The position numbers and the translations under genes were made by a program. The notes under the pieces were generated by a model, which saw only the letters and a list, made by a program, of their open reading frames with translations, was not told where the DNA came from and searched no databases. Shown here piece by piece: positions 15,358-24,647 of a stretch of DNA of 61,332 bases; position 1 is the stretch's first letter; each line of letters starts with the position of its first letter. The stretch is from Rhodocyclaceae bacterium UBA2271 (GTDB lineage: Bacteria > Pseudomonadota > Gammaproteobacteria > Burkholderiales > Rhodocyclaceae): contig DDXB01000048.1 of NCBI GenBank assembly GCA_002347405.1, forward strand, positions 1 to 61,332. Direction: 5' to 3'.

Positions 15358-18300
15358 ACAACCCGCTTCCATCCCACCCGCCATCGGCCCGGGTAACGCC
15401 GGCGCAGGTCACGTTGTTCCTCAGCATCCTGATCGCCGCGATCGTCCTGGCGGCGCTTGGATTCGACCTGCTCGACAAGCGCCAGCGCGTGCTCGACAAC
15501 GCGCGGCAAGAGGCACAGAACATCGCCGGTACTCAGGCACGATTGATCCGCGATCATCTCGGCCATGTCGACGGCGTGCTGGCGCAACTGGCCGTGCGCT
15601 GGCATGCGCGACAGCTGTTGCACGAGGACGCCGAGCAAAGTCTGCGCGACCTGCTGCGCAATCATCGGAACCTGCTTCCCGATGCGATCGAACTGTTGTT
15701 GGCGGACGACAAGGGCAGGGTGGTCGCCGCCGCCAACACTCTGCTGGGAGATCTCCCCCTCGAAACTTACTGCCCGGCGCTCGCGTCGCAGCGCCAGAAC
15801 GGAGTTCGGCAAGGACTCGTCGCCTACCACCCCGAGCTGGCGGCCCAATGCCCGGCCAGCCCGGGGCTGATCTACCTGAAACCGCTCAAGCGGAGCGATT
15901 ACACGCTCTGGCTGTTCCTGCTTCCCGACGGATTCCGTGACAATCTCGACGCGGAACTGCCGCGCTTCAGCGCTAGCGCCCGCTTCCGGATCGTCGGCGG
16001 ATCGGGCAATCTCCTGCTGGCCGGTGGCGCGCCACCTGGCCAGGCCAGCGACGGCGTGGCAACTGTCAGCGCAACGGTCACGGTCCCCGGCAGAGACGTC
16101 AGCGTCGGGGTCGACTACGCGCCCGAGCACATCCTCGCCCAACTCTGGCGACCGCAAGCCGGCTTTACCTTCGCCCTCGCCCTGGGATTGTTGCTGAGCT
16201 GGAGTCTGATTGCCTTCTTCATCCTGAGAACGGTCAGGCAATATCAGGACTATCTGGCGGCCAGCGAGCAGCACTTTCGCACCCTCGCGGACAGCGGCTC
16301 CGCGCTGATCTGGACCGCGGGTGGCGACAAGCTGTGCAACTACTTCAACCAGCCCTGGCTGCGCTTCACCGGCCGCAGCTTGGCGCAGGAACTCGGCAAC
16401 GGCTGGGCCGAAGGCGTTCATCCGGATGATCTGGCACGCTGCCTCGACATCTATGTCGGGCACTTCGACAAGCGCCAAGCCTTCAGCATGGACTACCGCC
16501 TGCGCCACGCCGATGGCGGCTATCGCTGGATACGCGATGACGGGGTGCCGCGCCATGACCGCGATGGCCTGTTCATCGGCTATATCGGCTTCTGCTACGA
16601 CATCACGGCGCAACAAGAGGCCGCCCAGGCCCTGCAAGCCGCCCAGTCAGCGTCCCTCGAAGCACAACGCCAGGGTCGGTTGGCGGCGCTCAATCAGATG
16701 GAGGACGCCAACGCCGCCCGGCGGTTGGCCGAAGCGGCTACGGCGGAGCAACAACTGCTCAACCAGCGCATCACCAATCTGCTCGAGGACATGCGCCAAA
16801 GCGAGGCACGCTATCGCCACCTGTTCGAACACAACCCGGCGCCCATGCTGGTCTATGAACGCGGAAGCCTGCGCCTGCTGGCGGTCAACGAGGCGTTCTG
16901 CCGCCATTACGGTTACAGCCACGAAGAGGCACTTGATCTGCGGCTCACCGATCTGTATCCGGAGCGGGACAGGCAGCGCATTGCCGATCTGATCACGCGC
17001 CTCGCCGGCTATGCCAATGTCGGCGAATGGCAGCATCTCAAGAAAGACGGCAGCGAGATCACCATCGAGGCGCGTTCCCACGACATCGAGTACCAGGGGT
17101 GCCGTGCCCGCATGGCAGTCATCACCGACATCACCGACCGCAAGGCGGTTGAGCGGGCCGTGCGCGAGAGCGAAGAGCGCTTCCGCAATCTCGCCGAAAA
17201 CTCCGCCGACTGGATCTGGGCGCTCGACCTGAACGGTCACCACACCTACAGCAACCCGAACATCGGCGCGCTGCTGGGCTTTGCAGTCGACGAATTCCTC
17301 GCGCTCGCCCCCGCCTCCCTGGTGCATCCGGATGACCTGGCAAAATTTGGCGCCACCTTCGAACATGCCCGCGCCAGCCGGACGGGCTGGCGCAACGTGG
17401 TCATTCGCTGGCGGCACAAGGATGGCGGCTACCGCCTGCTGGAATCGAGCGCCGCGCCGGTCATGGATGACCAAGGGGAACTGCAGGGCTTCCAGGGCGT
17501 GGACCGCGACATCACCGAGCGCGTGCAATTGGAACAGGAACGCGCGCGGCTGGCTTCCATCCTGGAGGCCACCAGCGATATCGTCAGCATGGCCGACCCA
17601 CAGGGAAACATCATCTACTTCAACGGACCCGGCCGCACGTTATTGGGTATCGAGTCGAATTCGACCATGCCGGATGTGATTCCCAAGGTGCATCCACAGT
17701 GGGCGGCGGACCTCGTCCTGGGAGAAGGCGTACCGACAGCCATCCGCACGGGAAGCTGGTCCGGCGAGACGGCAGTGCTCGGGGCGGGCGGCGAGGAAAT
17801 CCCGGTCTCCCAGGTCATCCTGAGCCACAAGGACACACAGGGGAACCTCCTCTTCCTGTCCACCATCATGCGGGACATCCGGGAGAGCCGCGCCGCGGCG
17901 CAGGCCCTGCGGGAGAGCGAGGAACGCCTGCGGCTGGCTCTGACGGCCGCGCAGCAGGGCCTGTACGACCTGGATCTCACGACCGGGGATGCCAAGGTCA
18001 GTCCGGAATACGCCACGATGCTGGGCTACGACCCGGCCACGTTCAAGGAAACCAACGCCGCCTGGCGCGAGCGTCTGCACCCGGACGATCAGGCTGCCGT
18101 TTACAAGGCCTATGAGGATTACGTGGCCGACCGGATACCGGAATACCGTGTCGAATTTCGCCAGCGCACCCGCGACGGCGGCTGGAAATGGGTGCTCTCG
18201 ATGGGCCGGATCCAGGACTGGTCGGCCGATGGACGACCGCTGCGCATGCTGGGCACCCACACCGACATCGACGCCCTCAAGGCGGCCGAAGCCGCCCTGC

Positions 18301-19052
18301 GCGACCTCAACGTCAGCCTGGAAGCCCGGGTGGCGCAGCGCACCGTCGAATTGACGGCCGCCAACCAGGAGCTGGAAAGCTTCGCCTATGCGATCTCTCA
18401 CGACCTGCGCGCGCCGCTGCGCGCCATGAGCGGCTTCTCCGTAGCCTTGCAGGAAGACTATGGCGACACGCTGACGGGCGACGCGAAACGGTATCTCGAC
18501 CAGATCGACCTGGCCAGCCGCAAGATGAGCGATCTGGTCGACGGCCTGCTGACGTTGTCACGCAGCACTCGCGGCGAGCTGCGCCACGATCCGGTCGATC
18601 TCTCGGTACTGGCACGACGGCGTCTCGACCGGCTGGCGCATGGCGAGCCGCTACGGCACGTGACAATTGAAGTGGAAACCGACCTGCATGCCCTGGGCGA
18701 TGTTCGCATGCTCGAAGTGGTGATCGACAACCTGGTCGACAACGCCTGGAAATATACGGGGCGGACCGCCGCCCCATGCATCCGTGTCCATGCCGGAACG
18801 GTGAATGGTCTGCGCGGCTTCTGCGTCAGCGACAACGGCGCCGGTTTCGACATGGCCCACGCTGCGCGCCTGTTCCAACCCTTCCAGCGCCTGCACCGGC
18901 AGGAGGAGTTCCCCGGTACCGGCATCGGACTGGCCACCGTGCAGCGGATCGTCCATCGCCACGGCGGCGAAATCGTCGCACAGGGCAAACCGGACGAAGG
19001 CGCCTGTTTCTGCTTTACACTTTCAGCATCAGGCTTGGAGAAACCGTCATGA
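15354..19052 (+). CDS. large multi-PAS sensor histidine kinase
   Basis: A 1232-residue membrane kinase. Helix 1 at about 16-36, an extracytoplasmic region to about 265, helix 2 at about 266-288, then five successive PAS/PAC units between about 298 and 985 (with a coiled coil at 425-480). A HisKA domain has its phosphoacceptor His in ISHDLRAPL near residue 1015, and the ATPase domain shows NLVDNAWKY, DNGAGFD and GTGIGLA. The class resembles phytochrome-like kinases that phosphorylate single-domain regulators. It overlaps the binding-protein gene upstream and the response-regulator gene downstream, each by four bases. Confidence 0.9.
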   Translation: MNNPLPSHPPSARVTPAQVTLFLSILIAAIVLAALGFDLLDKRQRVLDNARQEAQNIAGTQARLIRDHLGHVDGVLAQLAVRWHARQLLHEDAEQSLRDLLRNHRNLLPDAIELLLADDKGRVVAAANTLLGDLPLETYCPALASQRQNGVRQGLVAYHPELAAQCPASPGLIYLKPLKRSDYTLWLFLLPDGFRDNLDAELPRFSASARFRIVGGSGNLLLAGGAPPGQASDGVATVSATVTVPGRDVSVGVDYAPEHILAQLWRPQAGFTFALALGLLLSWSLIAFFILRTVRQYQDYLAASEQHFRTLADSGSALIWTAGGDKLCNYFNQPWLRFTGRSLAQELGNGWAEGVHPDDLARCLDIYVGHFDKRQAFSMDYRLRHADGGYRWIRDDGVPRHDRDGLFIGYIGFCYDITAQQEAAQALQAAQSASLEAQRQGRLAALNQMEDANAARRLAEAATAEQQLLNQRITNLLEDMRQSEARYRHLFEHNPAPMLVYERGSLRLLAVNEAFCRHYGYSHEEALDLRLTDLYPERDRQRIADLITRLAGYANVGEWQHLKKDGSEITIEARSHDIEYQGCRARMAVITDITDRKAVERAVRESEERFRNLAENSADWIWALDLNGHHTYSNPNIGALLGFAVDEFLALAPASLVHPDDLAKFGATFEHARASRTGWRNVVIRWRHKDGGYRLLESSAAPVMDDQGELQGFQGVDRDITERVQLEQERARLASILEATSDIVSMADPQGNIIYFNGPGRTLLGIESNSTMPDVIPKVHPQWAADLVLGEGVPTAIRTGSWSGETAVLGAGGEEIPVSQVILSHKDTQGNLLFLSTIMRDIRESRAAAQALRESEERLRLALTAAQQGLYDLDLTTGDAKVSPEYATMLGYDPATFKETNAAWRERLHPDDQAAVYKAYEDYVADRIPEYRVEFRQRTRDGGWKWVLSMGRIQDWSADGRPLRMLGTHTDIDALKAAEAALRDLNVSLEARVAQRTVELTAANQELESFAYAISHDLRAPLRAMSGFSVALQEDYGDTLTGDAKRYLDQIDLASRKMSDLVDGLLTLSRSTRGELRHDPVDLSVLARRRLDRLAHGEPLRHVTIEVETDLHALGDVRMLEVVIDNLVDNAWKYTGRTAAPCIRVHAGTVNGLRGFCVSDNGAGFDMAHAARLFQPFQRLHRQEEFPGTGIGLATVQRIVHRHGGEIVAQGKPDEGACFCFTLSASGLEKPS

Positions 19053-19489
19053 AGTTCAAAAACATCCTGCTCGTCGAGGACAACCCGCAGGACGAGATGC
19101 TCACGCTGCGCGCCTTCAACAAGGTCAATGTCGCCAACCGGATCGACGTCGTGCGCGACGGCCAGCAGGCGCTCGATTACCTGTTCCGCACAGGGGAATT
19201 TGCCCAGCGCGACGGCCCCGATCTGCCCACCGTGATGGTGCTCGACATCGGCCTGCCGCGCCTGTCCGGGCTCGAGGTACTCGAGCGCCTGCGCGCCGAT
19301 CCCCGCACGAAGCTGTTGCCGGTGGTGATCCTCACCTCGTCCGACGACGAGCGTGATCGCCTCAAAAGCTACCTGAACGGCGCCAACAGTTTCGTGCGCA
19401 AGCCGGTGGATTTCGGCGAGTTCGCCGAATCCGTGGCGCGGCTGGGCATCTACTGGCTGGCGACCAACGAACCGCCGCCCGCGGCTTGA
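19049..19489 (+). CDS. single-domain response regulator
   Basis: ATG 19049 has GGAG nine bases upstream and overlaps the kinase stop (ATGA). The 146 residues form only a receiver: acidic pair in LLVEDNPQDE, phospho-acceptor Asp in VMVLDIGLPRLSG near residue 66, Thr in ILTSSDD and Lys in FVRKPVDF. The insert LDYLFRTGEFAQRDG is typical of Rcp1-type regulators that pair with PAS/phytochrome-like kinases. No DNA-binding or enzymatic output, so it should shuttle phosphate or act by protein contact, possibly to the next gene's Hpt domain. Confidence 0.9.
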   Translation: MKFKNILLVEDNPQDEMLTLRAFNKVNVANRIDVVRDGQQALDYLFRTGEFAQRDGPDLPTVMVLDIGLPRLSGLEVLERLRADPRTKLLPVVILTSSDDERDRLKSYLNGANSFVRKPVDFGEFAESVARLGIYWLATNEPPPAA

Positions 19490-19492
19490 GAC

Positions 19493-22261
19493 GTGGCGGA
19501 CAGCCTGAAACTCCTCGTCATCGAGGATGACCCGGCCGACTTCATGCTGCTGGAGCGTTTTTTGCGCCAGCACGAGATGCCAGCCAGTTGCCGGCGCATC
19601 GACAGCAACGCAGATCTCGACGGCGCGCTGGATGAGACCTGGGATCTGGTGCTGTCGGATTTCAGCGTGCCCGGCATGGACTTCCGTTGCTCCCTCGCAC
19701 ACATCAGGGCACGCGCCCCCGCTCTGCCGGTCATACTCGTGTCCGGCAGCGTCGGCGAGGAAACCGCCGTCGATCTGCTGCATCTCGGGCTCTCCGACTT
19801 CGTCCTCAAGGACAGCCTGCTGCGCCTGCCGTCTTCGATCCGGCGCGCGCTCGATGAGGTGGCATCGCAGCGCGCGCGCCGCGAGGCGGAAGCCGCATTG
19901 CTGTCCGCCCAGGAAGCAGCGTTGGAGGAGCAGCGCCAGGCCCGCATCGCCGCGCTCAGCCTCATGGAAGACGCACGCGCCGCCCGGCAGCGGGCCGAGG
20001 AGTCGGCCGCCTCGCTGCGCAAGCTGTCCATGGCAGTCGAGCAGAGCCCGGAGAGCATCATCATCACCGACGTCGACGCCCACATCGAGTACGTCAACGA
20101 GGCCATGTTGCGCCAGACCGGTTTCAGCCGGGAAGAACTGCTCGGCCAGAATCCGCGCATCCTGCAATCGGGCAGGACGCCACGGGAAACCTATGCCGTC
20201 CTCTGGAACACCCTGCGTCGCGGGCAAATCTGGAAGGGCGAATTCCTCAGCCGGCGCAAGAATGGCGAGGAATTCATCGAATTCGCGATCATCACCCCCC
20301 TGCGTGACGCGGATGGCCGCACCACGCATTACGTGGCGGTCAAGGAAGACATCACCGAAAAAAAGCACGTTGCCCGCGAGCTCGATGCGCACCGCCACCA
20401 TCTCGAAGAGCTCGTGGCCGAGCGAACGCGCCAGCTCGACGAAGCACGCGCCCGGGCCGAGGCGGCGAACTCATCTAAGAGCAGTTTCATCGCCAACATG
20501 AGTCACGAGATTCGCACGCCACTGAACGCGATCATCGGCCTCACCCACCTCCTGCGCCGTCACGAGATGCCCGCCGAGCAGTTCCAGCGGCTCGACAAGA
20601 TCGACAGCGCCGGCCAGCACCTCCTTTCCATCATCAACGACATCCTCGACCTCTCGAAGATCGAGGCCGGCCGGCTGGAACTGGAAAGCGTCGACTTCCA
20701 CCTGGCGACCGTGCTGGACAGCTTGCAGTCGATCATGACCGAGCCGGCGCAGGCCAAGGGACTCAGCCTGCGCATCGACCCGGACGATGTCCCGCCCTGG
20801 CTGCATGGCGACCCGACGCGCCTGCGCCAGGCCCTGCTCAACTATGTCAGCAATGCCGTCAAATTTACCGAAACGGGTTCAATCGAGCTGCGCGCCCGAC
20901 TGGTCGAACGACAAGGCGACGATTTGCTGGTGCGCTTCGAGGTGGCGGATACCGGCATCGGGATTCCACCGGAGCAGGCCGCACATCTGTTCCAGGCTTT
21001 CGAGCAGGCCGATGCCTCGACCACCCGCCGCTATGGCGGCACGGGGCTGGGGCTGGTCGTCACCCGCCGCTTTGCCGAATTGATGGGCGGCGCAACCGGT
21101 GTCGACAGCGTGCCTGGCAAAGGCAGCACCTTCTGGCTCACCGCGCGGCTGCACCCCGGACAGGGGGTGATGCCGGCACTGCAGGGCAAGCCCGGCACCG
21201 CCAGCGAAACGGAGCTGCGCCTGCGTGCCGGCGGCGCACGCCTGCTGCTCGCCGAGGACAACGCCATCAACCGGGAGGTCGCGCTGGAGCTGCTGCACGC
21301 CGCGGGATTGAATGTCGATCTGGCGCAGGATGGCCGCGAGGCGCTGGAGCTGGCACGGCAGGGCGCCTACGATCTGGTGCTGATGGACATGCAGATGCCG
21401 AACATGGATGGCCCGGCGGCGACGCGGGAGATCCGCAAGCTGCCGGGCTACCGGGACATCCCGATCATCGCCATGACGGCGAATGTCTTCACGGAAGACC
21501 GGCGCATCTGTGCGGAAGCCGGCATGAACGGCTTCGTCGCCAAGCCGGTCGAACCGGCGCTGCTCTATGCCACCCTGCTCGAATGGCTGCCGGCCGCCAC
21601 GGCCGACCGATCGGCGAGCATTCCCGCCGCCTCCGCCGAGCCGGCGCCCCCCGAGCCAGCGTCAGACCTGGTCGACACGCTCGCGTTGTTGCCCTGCCTC
21701 GACGTCACGCGCGGCCTGCGGGCGGTGCGCGGCAAGCGCGGACTCTATCTGAGCCTGCTGCGCCAGATGGTGGAAGGCCACCGCGCTGATCCCGGCCAGA
21801 TCCGCCGGCATCTGGCCAGCGGCGCGCGCGAGGAGGCACGCCACCTTGCCCATACGCTCAAGGGCGTGGCCGGGACGCTCGGCATCGACGCGCTCGCCCT
21901 CAGCGCGGCCCGGCTCGATGCGCTGCTGCGCCAGGAGAGTGCATCCGCCGACCCGGTTCTGATCGACCGGCTGGTCGATGAGATTGCCGCGACGCTCGCC
22001 ACCCTGGCTGCGGTCTTGATCGAACCCGCCGCCCCACGCCTGCCAGAGGCGACCGTGGCCCCGGAAGTCTTCCGCAGCATGTTGCAGATGCTCCAAAGCC
22101 ATCTCGAAAAAAGCGACGTCGCCGCGCTGGACTATTTCGAGGAACACGCCGCGGAGTTTCAAACCATGATGGGCCAGGAGCACGGCATCCGCCTCGCGCG
22201 GGCGATGCGCGGCTTCGCATTCGAGACGGCGCTGGACATCCTCAACGACGGGCAGCGCTGA
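19493..22261 (+). CDS. hybrid histidine kinase: REC-PAS-HisKA-HATPase-REC-Hpt
   Basis: A GTG start three bases after the previous stop gives 922 residues and no membrane segment. In order: receiver (about 1-120, VIEDDPADF, LVLSDFSVPG); PAS (about 180-295); HisKA with SHEIRTPLNAI near 337; ATPase (NAVKFTE, DTGIGI, GTGLGL; about 450-560); second receiver (LLAEDNAINREVA near 583, LVLMDMQMPNMDG near 626); Hpt with HTLKGVAGTLG near 785. This is a complete soluble phosphorelay in one chain and would receive signals from the membrane kinase or its regulator. No DNA-binding output lies nearby, so the final target is unknown. Confidence 0.9.
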   Translation: MADSLKLLVIEDDPADFMLLERFLRQHEMPASCRRIDSNADLDGALDETWDLVLSDFSVPGMDFRCSLAHIRARAPALPVILVSGSVGEETAVDLLHLGLSDFVLKDSLLRLPSSIRRALDEVASQRARREAEAALLSAQEAALEEQRQARIAALSLMEDARAARQRAEESAASLRKLSMAVEQSPESIIITDVDAHIEYVNEAMLRQTGFSREELLGQNPRILQSGRTPRETYAVLWNTLRRGQIWKGEFLSRRKNGEEFIEFAIITPLRDADGRTTHYVAVKEDITEKKHVARELDAHRHHLEELVAERTRQLDEARARAEAANSSKSSFIANMSHEIRTPLNAIIGLTHLLRRHEMPAEQFQRLDKIDSAGQHLLSIINDILDLSKIEAGRLELESVDFHLATVLDSLQSIMTEPAQAKGLSLRIDPDDVPPWLHGDPTRLRQALLNYVSNAVKFTETGSIELRARLVERQGDDLLVRFEVADTGIGIPPEQAAHLFQAFEQADASTTRRYGGTGLGLVVTRRFAELMGGATGVDSVPGKGSTFWLTARLHPGQGVMPALQGKPGTASETELRLRAGGARLLLAEDNAINREVALELLHAAGLNVDLAQDGREALELARQGAYDLVLMDMQMPNMDGPAATREIRKLPGYRDIPIIAMTANVFTEDRRICAEAGMNGFVAKPVEPALLYATLLEWLPAATADRSASIPAASAEPAPPEPASDLVDTLALLPCLDVTRGLRAVRGKRGLYLSLLRQMVEGHRADPGQIRRHLASGAREEARHLAHTLKGVAGTLGIDALALSAARLDALLRQESASADPVLIDRLVDEIAATLATLAAVLIEPAAPRLPEATVAPEVFRSMLQMLQSHLEKSDVAALDYFEEHAAEFQTMMGQEHGIRLARAMRGFAFETALDILNDGQR

Positions 22262-22282
22262 CTATTGAGCCTACCCCCCGAA

Positions 22283-22350
22283 ATCGCCGCTGCGCGGCGA
22301 TCTCCGCTCAAGGGGCCAAGAAACACTCGGGACGGCCCTTCGTGTTTCTT
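22283..22350 (+). terminator. two hairpins after the sensory operon
   Basis: ATCGCCGC-TGC-GCGGCGAT (22283-22301) is a perfect eight-pair hairpin, followed by AAGAAACAC/GTGTTTCTT (22318-22350) with nine pairs. Neither has a long T-run, so termination efficiency is uncertain, but both lie just after the last kinase gene. Confidence 0.45.
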
Positions 22351-22361
22351 GAGAGCCCGCC

Positions 22362-22451
22362 TCAGGGACAGCTGCCGGACGTCAGCGCCAGCTTGCGGAT
22401 TTCCTCGTGCATGCGCTCGACGAAGGAACGGATGCCCGCACAGTCACCGAA
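22362..22451 (-). pseudogene. 29-codon C-terminal remnant of unknown protein
   Basis: On the minus strand the frame reads FGDCAGIRSFVERMHEEIRK, then LALTSGSCP and a TGA. The amphipathic, low-entropy composition looks like true protein, but the frame is lost upstream. No family recognised. Confidence 0.35.
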
Positions 22452-22589
22452 GGATAGTAAAAGCAACGCGACATGCGGGAAAATATTTGACGCAGTCCGC
22501 CGCTATCAATCGCCGATATTGCAAGAGGAGATATCTGAGTCGGCCAGGAATCCATCGGTAGCGTACCTCTGGCACCGCTTGTAGCCCTT

Positions 22590-22835
22590 CGATGCGCTGA
22601 TCGAACTCGATCTCAGGACCAGGCTCTGCCCGCATCCCAGCGGTGGTCCGCGCGCCGGGGCGAATCTTGGCGGCTGGGTGGCTTCACCGATGTGGTCGAG
22701 AATCTTCTTCACGGTACCGGCCGCGTTGATGAAGGCGATGATGCGCATCTCACCATGACAGATCGGGCAGGCCAGCTGGAAAGCCTCATAGATCCGCGCC
22801 AGCAGCATGGCCCACAGATAGCGGGCTGCAGCACG
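22590..22835 (-). pseudogene. 3' remnant of an IS91-like transposase
   Basis: The frame reads AARYLWAMLLARIYEAFQLACPICHGEMRI..., with KKILDHIGEATQPPRFAPARGPPL following, then shifts frame to end ...EIEFDQR. This order (ARIYE, CPxCxGxMRIIAFI, HIGE, PPR.APARGPP, FEFDQR) is a well-known C-terminal signature of IS91-type transposases in proteobacteria. The N-terminal catalytic part is missing and the end is frameshifted, so it is dead. Confidence 0.75.
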
Positions 22836-22862
22836 GTGGCGGGGCTCTTCGCAGTTCGCCGC

Positions 22863-22888
22863 AAAAGTCGGCGCTGGCAGGACGGGGA
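22863..22888 (+). repeat. 26-bp dispersed repeat, copy 1 (intergenic)
   Basis: Invariant core AAAAGTCGGCGCTGG, variable CAGG, then ACGGGGA. Lies in the remnant zone between the transposase end and the acnB scrap. Confidence 0.85.
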
Positions 22889-22937
22889 GGCCGTCAGGCC
22901 GGAGGTGGCCCGCAGAGGCTGCAGCGCTGCAGCTTAT

Positions 22938-22999
22938 TTACATCGTGACGCTATCCGCAACCTCCTTGAACTCGGCGATCTGGTCGAGGTTCATATCTC
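22938..22999 (-). pseudogene. scrap of the acnB 3' end
   Basis: About 62 bases, including the stop codon, match 24648-24709 of acnB with five differences, same orientation. They encode the closing DQIAEFKEVADSVT. Together with the fragment at 11641 it brackets the sensory block. Confidence 0.8.
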
Positions 23000-23229
23000 G
23001 ATGGAAATCACGCGATCTTCAATAATCATCTCGACTTTCAACCCTTCTTTACTTATCGGACAATTGGTGGATAGCGTGCGCCATCCCTGATAGAAACGCA
23101 TTAAATCAGTAGGTTAATAAGCCTTTTTGTCGTGCTGCGGAGAGCCTGTCAGGTTGCATTCCTGTTAGTATCACCCTCACTGCATTACCGCATATGTATA
23201 ACAAGGTCGCTCCGGGTGATAGGTAAGCT

Positions 23230-24516
23230 ATGGCAGACAGCACACTGAATTCTGTTAACGAGCATTGTCTCGATAACATCATGAAGCTGGCAGAAACGAC
23301 CAAAGTTATTGCTTCGGAAGCGATTTTCGATACGCACGGCACCAAATTATGGGCCGCTGGTGCCCGGATCACTCCGGAATTGAAAGAGCGGCTGATGCGC
23401 CATAAATTGCGCAAACCGCTGGAAACTTCGCTGAGTGTCGAAGATTGCGTGACGCAAGCAACAATTCTGGCTGCTGCAGAGCGCCTGATCGAGGAAGTCC
23501 CCGCGCTGCAGGTGATCATGGCCAATCAGCAGGCTGCCATACTCAAGGTTGTAGCCGAAATCACGCTTCAGCCGGTCGTTGCCTTGCTGATGACTGTTGC
23601 CGACAAAAGCCGGGAAGGTGCGCTACGGCATGGTGTCCTCGTCGCATTGATTGCGGTTTCCCTTGGCTTGCATCGCAAGCGGTCCGGGAGCGACCCTGCG
23701 CTGCTGGCGCTGACCGGTCTGATTCACGATATCGGTTTGCTCTATGTCCAGCCGGATTTCCTGTTCAGCGATCGCTTGCTGAAGTCGAACGAATGGAAAC
23801 ATGTTGCCGCGCATCCGCTGATTGGCCAGATCGTTATCGGTGAACTCACCGATCATCCCAGGCAAGTGATGGAAACCGTTGCCACACACCATGAGCGTTT
23901 TGATGGCAGTGGCTATCCGTGCCAGTTGACGGGAACACAGATCAGCCCCTCGGCGCAAATTCTTGCCATGGCAGAAACCCTGAGCGGGATCGTCACGCGC
24001 CAGGAAGATGTCCTTGCGCGCGCCTGCCTCGCCATCAAGTGCGTTCCGGGGGAGCATCCGCACGACCTCATCTCGGTTTTTTCTACCTTGAAGCATAACT
24101 ATAGTGGTGACCCCTTGCCTGTCGGCGTGACCACAACGGAACATATGCCCAAGACGCATCAGGTGGTGCAGACCTTGGCTCTTGCCAGTGCGGAATGCAA
24201 GAGCATCGCAAAGCATGCCCCGCTTTCTCCTGCCCTCAAGGATTTACTGCAGCATGTGGAACTGCGACTGGCAGGATTGCGTCACGCGCTGAAAGCTGCC
24301 GGGATCGAGGAGTGCCTGGCGGATGGCCACTTGACTTCCATCACCCAGAATGACTATGAAATCTTTCTGGAAATCGAGGTGATTGGTCGGGAAATCGGCT
24401 GGCGCGAACGCGATATCGCCCGCGACCTGTACCTGCGCCTCGGCAGTCATCCCCCTGTCGCCTTTGCCATCTTCACCAAGCTGATCGAGATACTCGACAA
24501 TCCGGCGAATTCCTGA
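23230..24516 (+). CDS. HD-GYP-like phosphohydrolase, probable c-di-GMP turnover
   Basis: A 428-residue soluble protein. The central domain has the HD motif in LTGLIHDIGLLY, a downstream His in HPLIGQIV and the GYP signature HHERFDGSGYP, all in normal HD-GYP order (about 130-270). The segment usually reading AD.FDAL is AMAETLSG, so one metal-region Asp is Glu and the Asp of FDA is lost; activity may be altered. The N-terminal 120 residues and the C-terminal 130 are of unrecognised type. It stands alone with a moderate ribosome-binding site, convergent with acnB. Confidence 0.8.
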   Translation: MADSTLNSVNEHCLDNIMKLAETTKVIASEAIFDTHGTKLWAAGARITPELKERLMRHKLRKPLETSLSVEDCVTQATILAAAERLIEEVPALQVIMANQQAAILKVVAEITLQPVVALLMTVADKSREGALRHGVLVALIAVSLGLHRKRSGSDPALLALTGLIHDIGLLYVQPDFLFSDRLLKSNEWKHVAAHPLIGQIVIGELTDHPRQVMETVATHHERFDGSGYPCQLTGTQISPSAQILAMAETLSGIVTRQEDVLARACLAIKCVPGEHPHDLISVFSTLKHNYSGDPLPVGVTTTEHMPKTHQVVQTLALASAECKSIAKHAPLSPALKDLLQHVELRLAGLRHALKAAGIEECLADGHLTSITQNDYEIFLEIEVIGREIGWRERDIARDLYLRLGSHPPVAFAIFTKLIEILDNPANS

Positions 24517-24647
24517 CCCGGCTTGGCCGGCGTTCAGCGAGTTCGCAGTATTTTTGGCAGAAACAGGCGCACCCCAAGGGCAGCCATTGCGAACTGCTGC
24601 CTTGAGGTGTTCCGCGAACCAGCGGAATGGGCGCCGCCGCCGGTGAC

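Larger units (their letters stand above)
22262..23229. other. 968-bp region of remnants, no intact gene
   Basis: Between the hybrid kinase and the HD-GYP gene no full gene is seen. In order the stretch holds two terminator-like hairpins, a 29-codon minus-strand protein remnant, an IS91-like transposase end, one copy of the 26-bp dispersed repeat, a short acnB piece, and AT-richer leader sequence before 23230. Confidence 0.7.

Noticed and set aside
15042..16637. 531-codon minus-strand frame opposite the large kinase
   Set aside because: Shadow of the kinase gene, which has five clear PAS units and a complete kinase core.
22692..23090. 132-codon plus-strand frame in the remnant zone
   Set aside because: It runs antisense through the transposase end, the 26-bp repeat and the acnB scrap, so it is a chance fusion.
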